From Citricoccus muralis (GTDB taxonomy: Bacteria > Actinomycetota > Actinomycetes > Actinomycetales > Micrococcaceae), in assembly GCF_029637705.1 (NCBI RefSeq), contig NZ_CP121252.1:2790001-2854000 (forward strand): DNA of 64,000 nt. Reading direction: 5' to 3'. The translations under genes and the position numbers were made by a program. The notes below the pieces were generated by a model. That model did not search any database and was not told where the DNA came from. It was given only the letters and a program-made list of their open reading frames with translations. Positions 17,833 through 26,162 of the stretch are shown here, piece by piece (position 1 is the first letter of the stretch; each line of letters starts with the position of its first letter).

Positions 17833-19334
17833 GCAAAGCATTCGTCCCCGCCAACCTGCCCGAGAAAATCCAGCACTACATCGGAGGCCAGCACGTCGAC
17901 TCGATCGACGGCGAGACCTTCGACGTGCTCAACCCCGTCACGAACGAGCCCTATCTGAAGGCCGCTTCCGGCAAGGTGGCCGATATCGACGCCGCCGTCG
18001 CAGCCGCGAAGGACGCCTTCGAGAACGGCCCGTGGCCGGAGATGCTCCCCCGCGAGCGCTCCCGGGTGTTGCACAAGATCGCCGACATCGTCGAGTCTCG
18101 CAGCCAGGAGCTCGCCGAGATGGAGTGCTTCGACACCGGGCTGCCCATCAAGCAGGCTCGCGGCCAGGCAAACCGCGCCGCCGAGAACTTCCGCTTCTTC
18201 GCAGACCTCATTGTGGCTCAGCACGACGACGCCTTCAAGGTTCCCGGCCGCCAGGCGAACTACGTCAACCGTAAGCCCATCGGCGTGGCCGGGTTGATCA
18301 CCCCCTGGAACACCCCGTTCATGCTGGAGTCCTGGAAGCTGGGACCGGCCATCGCCACCGGCAACACCGTGGTGCTCAAGCCCGCCGAGTTCACTCCGCT
18401 GTCTGCTTCGCTGTGGCCCGGCATCTTCGAGGAGGCTGGGCTGCCCGCCGGCGTGTTCAACATGGTGCACGGCTACGGTGAGGAGGGCTTCGCCGGAGAT
18501 TCGCTGGTCAAGCACCCCGACGTTCCACTGATTTCCTTCACCGGCGAATCGCGCACCGGGCAGATCATTTTCGCCAATGCGGCCCCGCATCTGAAGGGCC
18601 TGTCCATGGAGCTCGGCGGTAAGTCCCCTGCCGTCGTCTTTGACGACGCCGACCTGGACGCCGCCATCGACGCCACCATCTTCGGGGTCTTCTCGCTGAA
18701 CGGCGAGCGCTGCACGGCCGGATCCCGCATCCTGGTCCAGCGCGGCATCTACGACGAGTTCGTGGAGCGCTACTCCGCCCAGGCCTCCCGGGTGAAGGTG
18801 GGCCTGCCCGAGGACGAGACCACCGAGGTGGGCGCCCTGGTGCACCCCGAGCACTTCGAGAAAGTCATGAGCTACGTCGAGATCGGCAAGACCGAGGCCC
18901 GGCTGACCGCCGGCGGCGGCCGCCCGGAGGAGTTCCCGACCGGCAACTTCGTCTCCCCCACGGTCTTCGCCGACGTCGCCCCGGACGCGCGCATCTTCCA
19001 GGAGGAGATCTTCGGCCCCGTCGTCGCCATCACTCCCTTCGATACCGATGAAGAGGCGTTGGAACTGGCGAACAACACCAAGTACGGACTGGCCGCCTAC
19101 ATCTGGACCAACGATCTGAAGCGCTCGCACAACTTCGCGCAGTCGGTGGAGGCCGGCATGGTGTGGCTGAACTCGAACAACGTGCGCGACCTGCGTACCC
19201 CGTTTGGCGGCGTGAAGGCTTCCGGGCTGGGCCACGAGGGCGGCTACCGTTCCATCGATTTCTACACCGACCAGCAGGCCGTGCACATCAACCTCGGCGA
19301 GGTCCACAACCCCGTCTTCGGCAAGCAGCAGTAG
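17829..19334 (+). CDS. hpaE: 5-carboxymethyl-2-hydroxymuconate semialdehyde dehydrogenase
   Basis: NAD-dependent oxidation of the ring-cleavage product of homoprotocatechuate. The 501-residue aldehyde dehydrogenase shows GLITPWNTPFMLESWKLGPA, the NAD-binding region with VLKPAEFTPLSASL, the general-base motif SMELGGKSPAVVFDDADLD, and the nucleophile in SLNGERCTAGSRILV. The C-terminal EIFGPVVAITPF and PFGGVKASGLGHEGG are typical of the HpaE/betaine-aldehyde group. It starts with GTG overlapping the gntR stop by 4 bp, so it is translationally coupled. Neighbouring hpaD, hpaH and hpaI support this specific assignment. Confidence 0.9.
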   Translation: MSKAFVPANLPEKIQHYIGGQHVDSIDGETFDVLNPVTNEPYLKAASGKVADIDAAVAAAKDAFENGPWPEMLPRERSRVLHKIADIVESRSQELAEMECFDTGLPIKQARGQANRAAENFRFFADLIVAQHDDAFKVPGRQANYVNRKPIGVAGLITPWNTPFMLESWKLGPAIATGNTVVLKPAEFTPLSASLWPGIFEEAGLPAGVFNMVHGYGEEGFAGDSLVKHPDVPLISFTGESRTGQIIFANAAPHLKGLSMELGGKSPAVVFDDADLDAAIDATIFGVFSLNGERCTAGSRILVQRGIYDEFVERYSAQASRVKVGLPEDETTEVGALVHPEHFEKVMSYVEIGKTEARLTAGGGRPEEFPTGNFVSPTVFADVAPDARIFQEEIFGPVVAITPFDTDEEALELANNTKYGLAAYIWTNDLKRSHNFAQSVEAGMVWLNSNNVRDLRTPFGGVKASGLGHEGGYRSIDFYTDQQAVHINLGEVHNPVFGKQQ

Positions 19335-19356
19335 CCAGCCGGAGCCAGCGCTCCGA

Positions 19357-19394
19357 GAGTGGTACCCCGTTACCTCCCTGGCGGGGTACCACTC
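19357..19394 (+). terminator. Terminator after hpaE
   Basis: Perfect 13-bp stem GAGTGGTACCCCG / CGGGGTACCACTC with a 12-base loop, 22 bp after the hpaE stop. It also precedes the end of the convergent gene at 19406, so it may act in both directions. Confidence 0.75.
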
Positions 19395-19405
19395 AAACCG
19401 AAGCA

Positions 19406-19939
19406 TCAGCGCAGTCGGTTGATCCGCTCCACCGAGGGTGCATCGCACGTACCCAGGTATTCGTGCACCCAAGCGGAAAACTCGGCGGCGCCGTCGAGGA
19501 CACCCTGGATGAACACGCCGGGATCCACGAGCGTGGTTCTGCGATCGATCGAGAACAGCGCCCCGGCAGGGACTCGGCGTAACGACAACTCAACCGGCTG
19601 ACCCGACAAGGTTGCTATCCGCGGCTCACCGCTGCGGAACGCTTCGACACAGTTGATGAGCGCCTCCCAGACCCCCGTCACGTCATCCCACCAGGAAGGG
19701 CCGATGAGTTCCTGCCCGTAGTAGACGATGCTGACCACCCCGTCGCCCCCAAAGGGATTGCGGCGGAGCCGTTCGGACCACAGCCGGGCCGCCGCAAGCG
19801 GCTCTTCGCTCACGCTGCAGAGATACCGTGCTGGATCGGCGACGAACGACTCGAGATCCTCCACCGTCGAGGGAATCAGAATCGCGGTGTCGCATCTGAC
19901 GGGTTCCACACGCTCTGTCACCTGTGCTCCTTCACTCAA
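19406..19939 (-). CDS. Hypothetical protein
   Basis: A 177-residue soluble protein, convergent with hpaE. The centre has VVSIVYYGQELIGPSWWDDVTGVWEALIN followed by LRRVPAGALFSIDRRTTLVDPG and AAEFSAWVHEYLG. The compact size, Trp/Asp-rich core and lack of signal sequence resemble small immunity-type proteins, but no family is recognised and no toxin partner is adjacent. It is transcribed from the same gap that holds the hpaD operator, on the opposite strand. Confidence 0.6.
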   Translation of the reverse strand: MSEGAQVTERVEPVRCDTAILIPSTVEDLESFVADPARYLCSVSEEPLAAARLWSERLRRNPFGGDGVVSIVYYGQELIGPSWWDDVTGVWEALINCVEAFRSGEPRIATLSGQPVELSLRRVPAGALFSIDRRTTLVDPGVFIQGVLDGAAEFSAWVHEYLGTCDAPSVERINRLR

Positions 19940-20021
19940 CCCTCGCCACTATTACACCCGAATTATCCCAACTACTACTCCACCCCACACGACGCAGAAA
20001 CCACTTCCCACGATCCGACAA

Positions 20022-20033
20022 ATCGTATACGAT
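20022..20033. promoter_or_regulatory. Hpa operator 2 (upstream of hpaD)
   Basis: Palindrome ATCGTATACGAT, 76 bp before the hpaD start, identical in its 12-bp core to operator 1 at 15534-15549. Confidence 0.7.
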
Positions 20034-20108
20034 CCTGGTAGTGGCTGTGTCCCAGACCACATCGTGGGCCGAACTTCGCGGCACCACGACCACAGCAAAG
20101 GAGCACCC

Positions 20109-21212
20109 ATGACTGATTCAACACCCATCCCCACCCCATCGGTCCCGGCACCGGATATTCTGCGCTGCGCCTACATGGAGCTCGTGGTCACCGACCTGGC
20201 GAAGTCGCGCGAGTTCTACGTGGACCTGCTCGGACTCACCGTCACGGTCGAGGACGACGACGCCATCTACCTGCGCTCCACCGATGAGTTCATCCACCAC
20301 AACCTGGTGTTGCGCAAGGGCCCCGTGGCGGCAGTGGCAGCGTTCTCCTACCGCGTGCGCAGCGCCGAAGAGGTGGACGCCGCGGAGGCCTACTTCAAGG
20401 AGCTGGGCTGCGAGACCCGTCGCTCCAAGGACGGATTCGTGCGCGGCATCGGTGACTCGGTGCGCGTCATCGATCCTCTGGGCTTCCCCTACGAGTTCTT
20501 CTACGAGGTCGAGCACGTGGAGCGGCTGGCCTGGCGCTACGACCTGCACAGCGCCGGTGCCCTGGTCCGCCTGGACCACTTCAACCAGGTGACCCCAGAC
20601 GTGCCACGTGCTTGCCGTTACATGGAGGGCCTGGGCTTCCGGATCACCGAGGACATCTCGGACTCCGAGGGCACCGAGTATGCCGCCTGGATGCGTCGCA
20701 AGCCTACCGTGCACGACACCGCGATGACCGGCGGCAATGGTCCGCGCATGCACCACGTCGCCTTCGCCACCCACGAGAAACACAACATCCTCTACATCTG
20801 CGACAAGATGGGTGCGCTGCGGATTTCCGACCGCATCGAGCGCGGCCCCGGCCGTCACGGGGTGTCCAACGCGTTCTACCTGTACATCCTGGATCCGGAC
20901 GGCCACCGCGTGGAGATCTACACCCAGGACTACTACACCGGCGACCCCGACAACCCGGTGGTGCACTGGGACGTCCACGACAACCAGCGCCGCGACTGGT
21001 GGGGCAACCCGGTGGTCCCGTCCTGGTACACGGAAGCCTCGCTGGTGCTGGATCTGGACGGCAACCCGCAGCCGATCCATGACCGCGAGCACAAGTCCGA
21101 GCTGGATGTCACCATCGGCGCCGACGGGTTCTCGTACACCCGCGCCGGCGACGACGAGGGTTCGTACCACGGTGAAGCGTCGAAGGGGTTCAAACTGGGC
21201 AACCAGCTCTGA
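20109..21212 (+). CDS. hpaD: 3,4-dihydroxyphenylacetate (homoprotocatechuate) 2,3-dioxygenase
   Basis: Extradiol ring-cleaving dioxygenase of the vicinal-oxygen-chelate fold. ATG 20109 follows AAAGGAG; the open frame upstream to 19728 is non-coding. The 367-residue product is about the length of the Brevibacterium fuscum enzyme. The metal-binding facial triad is visible: His157 in VRLDHFNQVTP, His216 in MHHVAFATHE, and Glu269 in HRVEIYTQDYY. The repeated betabeta-alpha modules are seen at AYMELVVTDL and FYLYILDPDG. It is transcribed alone, between its own operator and a strong terminator. The metal (Fe or Mn) cannot be told from sequence. Confidence 0.95.
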   Translation: MTDSTPIPTPSVPAPDILRCAYMELVVTDLAKSREFYVDLLGLTVTVEDDDAIYLRSTDEFIHHNLVLRKGPVAAVAAFSYRVRSAEEVDAAEAYFKELGCETRRSKDGFVRGIGDSVRVIDPLGFPYEFFYEVEHVERLAWRYDLHSAGALVRLDHFNQVTPDVPRACRYMEGLGFRITEDISDSEGTEYAAWMRRKPTVHDTAMTGGNGPRMHHVAFATHEKHNILYICDKMGALRISDRIERGPGRHGVSNAFYLYILDPDGHRVEIYTQDYYTGDPDNPVVHWDVHDNQRRDWWGNPVVPSWYTEASLVLDLDGNPQPIHDREHKSELDVTIGADGFSYTRAGDDEGSYHGEASKGFKLGNQL

Positions 21213-21236
21213 GCCGCTGGCCTCACCCACGACGGC

Positions 21237-21279
21237 GTCGGCCCCGGATCCTGTATCGCACAGGCTCCGGGGCCGACGT
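21237..21279 (+). terminator. Terminator after hpaD
   Basis: Perfect 13-bp stem CGTCGGCCCCGGA / TCCGGGGCCGACG with a 17-base loop, 24 bp after the hpaD stop. Confidence 0.75.
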
Positions 21280-21382
21280 CATGCCAACACTCACCTTGGT
21301 CCCGTAGAGTCGGGGGCAGAGGAGCTGAGATCTTCGGCACCTTCGGCTGAGAAGTCCCACTGTCACCCGCTGAGGACGAGCC

Positions 21383-22480
21383 ATGAGCACCAGCACCTCC
21401 ACGACCACCATCGCCGACGACGCCCGCCCGGGTGATCCGGCCTCCTTCTTCCACATCAAGGCCCTGGTCAAGCAGGCCGGGCTGATGGGCCGCAGGCGCG
21501 ACTACTACGCCTGGACGGCGGGTGTCCTCGTCGCGCTGCTCGGCGGCATCGTCACCGGGGTGATCCTGCTGGGCGACAGCTGGTTCCAGCTGCTGATGGC
21601 CGCGGCGCTGGGCATCGTGCTGACCCAGTTCGCGTTCCTCGCCCACGAGGCCGCCCACCGGCAGATCCTCTCCTCCGGGAAGTCCAACGACCGGCTGGGC
21701 CGGTTCCTGGCGAACATCGTGGTGGGGATCAGCTACCAGTGGTGGATGCAGAAACACAACAAACACCATGCCACGCCCAACACGATCGGCCGTGACCCCG
21801 ATATCGAGTGGGACACCATCTCCTTCCAGCCCGTCGACGCTCAGCGCCAGACCGGGGTGCTGAAGTGGATCACCCACCGTCAGGGCTACCTGTTCTTCCC
21901 GCTGCTGACGTTGGAAGGCCTGAACCTTCACGTGCAGTCGATCAAGCACCTCTTCGTGGCGCAGCGGGTCAAGCGCCGTCGGCGGGAGCTGACCGGGATC
22001 TTCCTGCGGCTCTCCGTCTATGTCACGCTGGTCTTCCTGGTGCTGCCGGTGGGTATCGCCTTCGCGTTCCTCGGCGTCCAGCTCGCCGTCTTCGGGATCT
22101 ATATGGGCGGGTCTTTCGCACCGAATCACAAGGGCATGCCGATGGTGCCCGCGAATTCGCGCATCGACTTCTTCTCCCGCCAGGTGCTGACGAGTCGCAA
22201 TGTCATGGGGCGCACCCGGTTCGGCAACGCCGCGCTGTCCGTGGTGTTCGGCGGGCTGAACTACCAGGTGGAGCACCACCTGTTCCCGTCGATGCCCCGA
22301 CCGAACCTCCACGGGGTCTCCGAGATCGTGCGAAGCTACTGCGCCGAGCACAGGATCCCTTACACCGTGGCCACGGTGCGAGAGTCCTACGCTCAGGTGA
22401 TCACCTACCTCAACAAGGTCGGGCTCTCCGCGAGGGATCCCTTCGACTGCCCGATGATCACCCAGTTCCGTCCCGTCTGA
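21383..22480 (+). CDS. Membrane fatty acid desaturase
   Basis: A 365-residue membrane-bound di-iron desaturase (DesA3/FADS type) that introduces double bonds into acyl lipids. The three histidine boxes are present: HEAAHRQ (about residue 90), HNKHHA (about 126) and QVEHHLFP (about 293), together with four or more hydrophobic segments (for example residues 45-65, 70-90, and about 210-245). The start has a weak ribosome site. It is unrelated to its hpa neighbours; the cold-shock gene next to it may hint at low-temperature membrane adjustment. Confidence 0.92.
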   Translation: MSTSTSTTTIADDARPGDPASFFHIKALVKQAGLMGRRRDYYAWTAGVLVALLGGIVTGVILLGDSWFQLLMAAALGIVLTQFAFLAHEAAHRQILSSGKSNDRLGRFLANIVVGISYQWWMQKHNKHHATPNTIGRDPDIEWDTISFQPVDAQRQTGVLKWITHRQGYLFFPLLTLEGLNLHVQSIKHLFVAQRVKRRRRELTGIFLRLSVYVTLVFLVLPVGIAFAFLGVQLAVFGIYMGGSFAPNHKGMPMVPANSRIDFFSRQVLTSRNVMGRTRFGNAALSVVFGGLNYQVEHHLFPSMPRPNLHGVSEIVRSYCAEHRIPYTVATVRESYAQVITYLNKVGLSARDPFDCPMITQFRPV

Positions 22481-22514
22481 GGAGGAACTCGGGGTGACAC
22501 TCCGGAGACACAGA

Positions 22515-22556
22515 ACGGGCCCGGTTCCTGAGCGATTGCTCGGGTACCGGGCCCGT
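22515..22556. terminator. Bidirectional hairpin between the desaturase and cold-shock genes
   Basis: Stem ACGGGCCCGGT / ACCGGGCCCGT between two convergent genes. It can serve both as an intrinsic terminator. Confidence 0.7.
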
Positions 22557-22621
22557 GGTGTGGCAGGCGTCAACGCCTACCAGAGGTCAGCCCGCGGGGC
22601 GGGCAGAGACTCTCGCGCGCT

Positions 22622-22825
22622 TCAGAGCGGGCGGATGTTGACGGCCTGCAGGCCCTTCTGGCCCTGCTCGACGTCGAACTCGACCTTCTGGTTCTCTTCC
22701 AGGTTGCGGTAGTTGTCGCCAACGATGCCGGTGTAGTGAGCGAACAGATCGCCGGAGCCGTCTTCAGCTGCAATGAAGCCGTAGCCCTTTTCGGAGTTGA
22801 ACCACTTTACGGTGCCAGTTGCCAT
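22622..22825 (-). CDS. cspA: Cold-shock protein (CspA family)
   Basis: Complete 67-residue single-strand nucleic-acid-binding OB-fold protein. RNP1 ([10 protein letters not shown]) and RNP2 (DLFAHYTGI) are both present, after the standard N-terminus [14 protein letters not shown]. The family acts as an RNA chaperone and transcription antiterminator. GAAAGAAGAAAAA precedes the start. The 390 bp upstream have no gene and probably carry a long 5' leader, as is usual for csp genes. Confidence 0.95.
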   Translation of the reverse strand: MATGTVKWFNSEKGYGFIAAEDGSGDLFAHYTGIVGDNYRNLEENQKVEFDVEQGQKGLQAVNIRPL

Positions 22826-23216
22826 GTTATTTTTCTTCTTTCTTTCGGGCTAACCACGTGTCTGCGGCTAGATAACCGCCCGCATGTGCGGACAGCAAAC
22901 TTGAGATGTTCAGGGAGCGGGAGGCCCAGTCAGGTCGTACGGACCGAGGGCAGTGAGAAGCGGAATGCGTGCGGCCGGATGCGGCGCCAGGAGTGTGAAG
23001 CGGTGAATCTGGGAGGAATATAAAACTATCTGTGAGGCCGTCTCGAGGACCTGTCACGGTCACGACGGCGATGAATGTCGCACTTGAGAACGCGCGGGGA
23101 GCGAACACCCAGCGGCCACCGTCTGCAGAACGGGACACAACATCGTTATCAAGCACCTTCAACATACCACGGATCCCTCCTGATCCGATATAGTCCGTCT
23201 CTGGAAAGATGAGCTC
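22826..23216. other. Intergenic region, probable csp leader and divergent promoters
   Basis: About 390 bp between the leftward cold-shock gene and the rightward DUF1345 gene. I see no convincing coding frame, repeat or operator. A long csp 5' untranslated leader is expected here but could not be delimited. Confidence 0.4.
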
Positions 23217-23906
23217 ATGACTTCTCTCCGCAGTGACTTCTGGCTTCGCGACCGGAACCGCGTCGTGACAGCGGTGGCCGTCGGGGCCGCGGTGACCCTG
23301 CTCAGCGGGTTCTGGCTCTCCGGCCCGAAGGCGCAGATGTCCACTCCGTGGCTCACGGCCGCACTCCTCGGCTGGATCGCCTTGGTCGCAACCCATACCC
23401 TGTGGGTCACGTGGTCGGTGCGAGGCATGGATGCTGAACAGACGCGGCTGCACGCCCAGCGCGAAGATCCTCGTCGTGCGGTGCGCGACGCTCTCCACGT
23501 GGTAGCGGCCGCCGCCGCGGTAGCCGGCATGGCGGCCATGCTGGTCGCGGCGGATTCAACCTCTGTAGCCCGGGTGATCAACGCGGGGCTGGGGCTGGCG
23601 GCGGTGCTCGGCGCCTGGACCATCATCCAGATCGTCTACATGCTGCGCTACGCAGCTCTCTACTATGAGGACGCGGAAGACTCATCGCCCGCCATCGATT
23701 TCAACAGTGACGACGCACCGACCTACCTCGAGTTCGCGTATTTTGCGTTCACCATCGGGACGTCCTTCACTACGTCTGACGCCGCGGTCCGTGCGGCCCC
23801 GATCCGCCTGGCGGTGTTGAGGCACAGTCTGCTCAGCTTCTTTTTCGGCAGCGTGGTGCTCGCCTCTGCGACGAGCCTGATGCTGCAGCTCGTCAGCATC
23901 AACTGA
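23217..23906 (+). CDS. DUF1345 membrane protein
   Basis: A 229-residue integral membrane protein with about five hydrophobic segments (residues 20-34, 45-66, 92-110, about 117-140 and about 205-225). The DUF1345 mark is the block LEFAYFAFTIGTSFTTSDAAV, shaped like an ion-channel pore loop with its F-T-I-G-x-x-F-x-x-S-D core. The function is unproven. It is a single gene between the csp leader and an antiporter remnant. Confidence 0.85.
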   Translation: MTSLRSDFWLRDRNRVVTAVAVGAAVTLLSGFWLSGPKAQMSTPWLTAALLGWIALVATHTLWVTWSVRGMDAEQTRLHAQREDPRRAVRDALHVVAAAAAVAGMAAMLVAADSTSVARVINAGLGLAAVLGAWTIIQIVYMLRYAALYYEDAEDSSPAIDFNSDDAPTYLEFAYFAFTIGTSFTTSDAAVRAAPIRLAVLRHSLLSFFFGSVVLASATSLMLQLVSIN

Positions 23907-23963
23907 CCGGGGGCCGGGGGTAGACTGAGCGCGAAAATTTTCGGCGTCACTTAAGGAGTCACG

Positions 23964-24123
23964 TGCATCCGGCACGCCCAGCTCACGGCCGAGCGTAATG
24001 TGCTGGAACGGGAGCGGCGTTGCGGGGAGTTCTCCTCCGAGTCCATTTCCCGCGCCCATCGCGTGCTCGACGACCACCAGATACAGCTCGACTCCTCACC
24101 CTGCGTGGAGCGAGTCCCCCTAA
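23964..24123 (+). pseudogene. Remnant of a Na+/H+ antiporter C-terminus
   Basis: A short frame reading QLTAERNVLERERRCGEFSS then SISRAHRVLDDHQIQLD fits the cytoplasmic tail of NhaP-type antiporters (aERe.L...R..GE.s.e.l.r....LD..E..L). No membrane part precedes it, so it is a gene end left after deletion. Assignment is by pattern only. Confidence 0.4.
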
Positions 24124-24131
24124 CTCGACTT

Positions 24132-24163
24132 CTCTATGGCTCTATGGCTCTATGGCTCTATGG
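24132..24163 (+). repeat. Tandem 8-bp repeat, four copies
   Basis: Four exact head-to-tail copies of CTCTATGG, ending 16 bp before hpa operator 3 and just upstream of where the hpaH -35 box should lie. Copy-number change by slippage would move upstream promoter elements. Confidence 0.9.
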
Positions 24164-24178
24164 CGCCGATCACACCAT

Positions 24179-24190
24179 TTCGTATACGAT
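24179..24190. promoter_or_regulatory. Hpa operator 3 (upstream of hpaH)
   Basis: TTCGTATACGAT shares the palindromic core TCGTATACGA with operators 1 and 2 and differs at one outer base. It lies 39 bp before the hpaH start. Confidence 0.65.
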
Positions 24191-24228
24191 TCGTAATTGA
24201 CCGCTTCTCCCCCGCTACAAGGAGTGCC

Positions 24229-25014
24229 ATGCTCGACCACGCCACCCACGTCGCCATCGCCGATGAATTGCACCGCGCGAACCTCGACCGCGTACCGGTT
24301 CCGCTCCTCACGGCCCGCTATCCGGACATGGTGATCGAAGACTCCTACGCAGTGCAGGGCATCTGGGCGCAACGCCAGCTCGACTCCGGGCGCACTAAGG
24401 CCGGACACAAAATCGGGCTGACGTCGAAAGCGATGCAAGACGCCACCGGCATTGACGAGCCCGACTATGGGGTGATCTTCGACGACCAGGTTTTCGAGTC
24501 CGGCCACGTCTACGAGTGGGCCCGCTACACGCATCCGCGCATCGAGATGGAGCTGGCCTTCGTACTGAAGGAGGACCTGCGCGGCCCCGGCGTCACGATT
24601 TTCGACGTCCTGCGCGCCACCGAATACGTGGTGCCGGCCCTGGAGGTACTGGATTCGCGGATCGAGATGGAGGGACGCAACATCGTCGACACCATCTCCG
24701 ATAACGCCGCCCTGGGCTCCATGGTGATCGGCGGCACCCCGGTGGCTCCCGATGCGGTGGACCTGCGCTGGGTGGCGGGCACCCTGTCGCGCAACCAGGA
24801 GATCATCGAGACGGGCGTGGCCTCCGGGGTGCTCAATCACCCGGCCAACGGCGTGCACTGGTTGGCCAACCGGATCGCCGGGCACGATGACCAGCTCGAC
24901 GCCGGAGAGATCATTCTGGCCGGCTCCTTCACCCGCCCGATGTGGGTGTACGCCGGCGACACCGTGTACGCCGACTACGGACCGTTAGGAACCATCACAT
25001 GTCACTTCGCCTGA
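24229..25014 (+). CDS. hpaH: 2-oxo-hept-4-ene-1,7-dioate hydratase
   Basis: Adds water to 2-oxohept-4-ene-1,7-dioate in the lower homoprotocatechuate pathway. The 261-residue product starts at ATG 24229 after AAGGAG; the longer frame from 24136 begins inside the tandem repeat and is rejected. Family marks of HpaH/MhpD hydratases are VIEDSYAVQGIW, KAGHKIGLTSKAMQ, DYGVIFDD, PRIEMELAFVLKEDL and the metal/substrate residues near EVLDSRI. The end (FTRPMWVYAGDTVYADYG) is typical of the family. It overlaps hpaI by 16 bp. Confidence 0.93.
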   Translation: MLDHATHVAIADELHRANLDRVPVPLLTARYPDMVIEDSYAVQGIWAQRQLDSGRTKAGHKIGLTSKAMQDATGIDEPDYGVIFDDQVFESGHVYEWARYTHPRIEMELAFVLKEDLRGPGVTIFDVLRATEYVVPALEVLDSRIEMEGRNIVDTISDNAALGSMVIGGTPVAPDAVDLRWVAGTLSRNQEIIETGVASGVLNHPANGVHWLANRIAGHDDQLDAGEIILAGSFTRPMWVYAGDTVYADYGPLGTITCHFA

Positions 25015-25835
25015 GCTCCGACCCCTCGTTGAAGGACCTGTTCACCGAGCAGGCGCGCACCGAGCGGAACCGACCCGTGGCCGGCATGTTCGTCTCCGCT
25101 GGGGATGCTGGGGTGGCTGAGATTTGCGCCGGCGCCGGTCTAGATTATCTGCTCATCGACGGCGAGCATTCACCCCTGTCGCTAGAGTCGATCCAGGCGC
25201 AGCTGCGCGCCATCTCCGCCTACCCCACCCTCTCGGTGGTGCGGGTGCCGGAAAACGACGCGCGACTGATCAAGCAGTACCTCGATCTGGGCGCCCAGTC
25301 GCTCATCGTGCCGATGGTGGACACCGCCGATGACGCCCTCGCTGCCGCCCGTGCGGTGGACTATCCGCCGAACGGGGTGCGCGGACTCGGTTCCGCCCTG
25401 GCTCGTTCGGCGCGCTGGAACCGCATCCCCGATTACCTGACGACGGCGCGGGACACCATCACCCTGCTGGTACAGATCGAATCGGCCACCGCCGTCAAGA
25501 ATGCCGCCGAGATTATCAGCACCGACGGCGTCGACGGGATTTTCATCGGGCCCTCGGATCTGTCCGCCTCCATGGGGCTGATCGGACAGCAGAGTCACCC
25601 CGATGTCGTGGCCGCCGCGAAGCAGGTGATCCGACTGGCACGCGAGGCCGGGAAGATCGTGGGCGTCAACGCTTTCGTCCAGGACCAGGCGCGGGACTAC
25701 CTGGACGCCGGGGCGGATTTCGTCAACGTCGCCGCCGACGTCGCCCTGCTGGCTCGCGCTACCGAACAGCTCGCTCAGACATGGTGCGCTCCGTCGGATG
25801 CTGATGGATCAGGATCCGCCCCGGCGTCGTACTGA
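24999..25835 (+). CDS. hpaI: 4-hydroxy-2-oxoheptanedioate aldolase
   Basis: Class II (metal-dependent) aldolase that splits 4-hydroxy-2-oxoheptanedioate into pyruvate and succinate semialdehyde. The 278-residue protein starts at ATG 24999 inside the end of hpaH. Signatures are DYLLIDGEHSPLSLE (catalytic His/Asp region), LIVPMVDTADDALAAARA, LLVQIESATAVKN (metal Glu), and GIFIGPSDLSASMG (metal Asp). It is the last hpa gene before the transposon; the pathway's probable transporter now lies 27 kb further on. Confidence 0.93.
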   Translation: MSLRLSSDPSLKDLFTEQARTERNRPVAGMFVSAGDAGVAEICAGAGLDYLLIDGEHSPLSLESIQAQLRAISAYPTLSVVRVPENDARLIKQYLDLGAQSLIVPMVDTADDALAAARAVDYPPNGVRGLGSALARSARWNRIPDYLTTARDTITLLVQIESATAVKNAAEIISTDGVDGIFIGPSDLSASMGLIGQQSHPDVVAAAKQVIRLAREAGKIVGVNAFVQDQARDYLDAGADFVNVAADVALLARATEQLAQTWCAPSDADGSGSAPASY

Positions 25836-25844
25836 TCCTGCCCC

Positions 25845-25943
25845 TCAGCCCCTGAGATCTCGGCCTGCCCCAAATTCACCAGGTAGGTCGTGAATGACTG
25901 CCTCACCTGGCAGGGGACGACGATGCGATAGCACCGAGAAGGG
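25845..25943 (-). pseudogene. 3' part of a small membrane-protein gene split by the transposon
   Basis: In the minus direction this encodes PFSVLSHRRPLPGEAVIHDL and ends GAGRDLRG before a stop at 25845. Removing the element and one copy of the 10-bp repeat joins it in frame to 52723-52986 (hydrophobic LGSVLLALGILLVLAG, then SAMSLNGPFSV). The intact gene would encode a short membrane protein of about 80-110 residues. No family is recognised. Confidence 0.5.
25934..25943. repeat. Left 10-bp direct repeat (target duplication)
   Basis: CCGAGAAGGG directly abuts the left inverted repeat and recurs at 52713-52722 directly after the right one. Confidence 0.85.
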
Positions 25944-25992
25944 TGTGACTGTTAACTTCGTTTGGCGAGTTTTCGCAGCTTCATGTGGCGGC
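25944..25992 (+). repeat. Left terminal inverted repeat
   Basis: 49 bp matching 45 of 49 positions of the right end. It contains two 12-bp direct near-copies, CTTCGTTTGGCG (25956) and CTTCATGTGGCG (25979), 23 bp apart, which look like paired transposase-binding sites. Three further GTCAGT copies lie inward at 26090, 26110 and 26121. Confidence 0.88.
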
Positions 25993-26162
25993 CTGCCGTC
26001 GCTGAACTTGTTGCTACCTAAATGCACCACTTAGAGGCCAAGGTTGGCCACGACGAATAGATAAAGACGTTGTAGGTTCCAGTTAAGTTGTCAGTAATGC
26101 CATGTATCTGTCAGTGGCGTGTCAGTAGTCTCATCTTTCTGACAGTAGGTCACACTGAGGAT

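Noticed and set aside
17787-19472. A 561-codon open frame on the minus strand opposite hpaE
   Set aside because: It is a shadow of the high-GC aldehyde dehydrogenase gene, with no motif, no ribosome site and low-complexity Gly/Val/Leu composition.
24136-24228. Longer HpaH start in the tandem repeat (MALWLYGSMA...)
   Set aside because: This would put the operator inside the coding region; the ATG at 24229 has AAGGAG and the family N-terminus.
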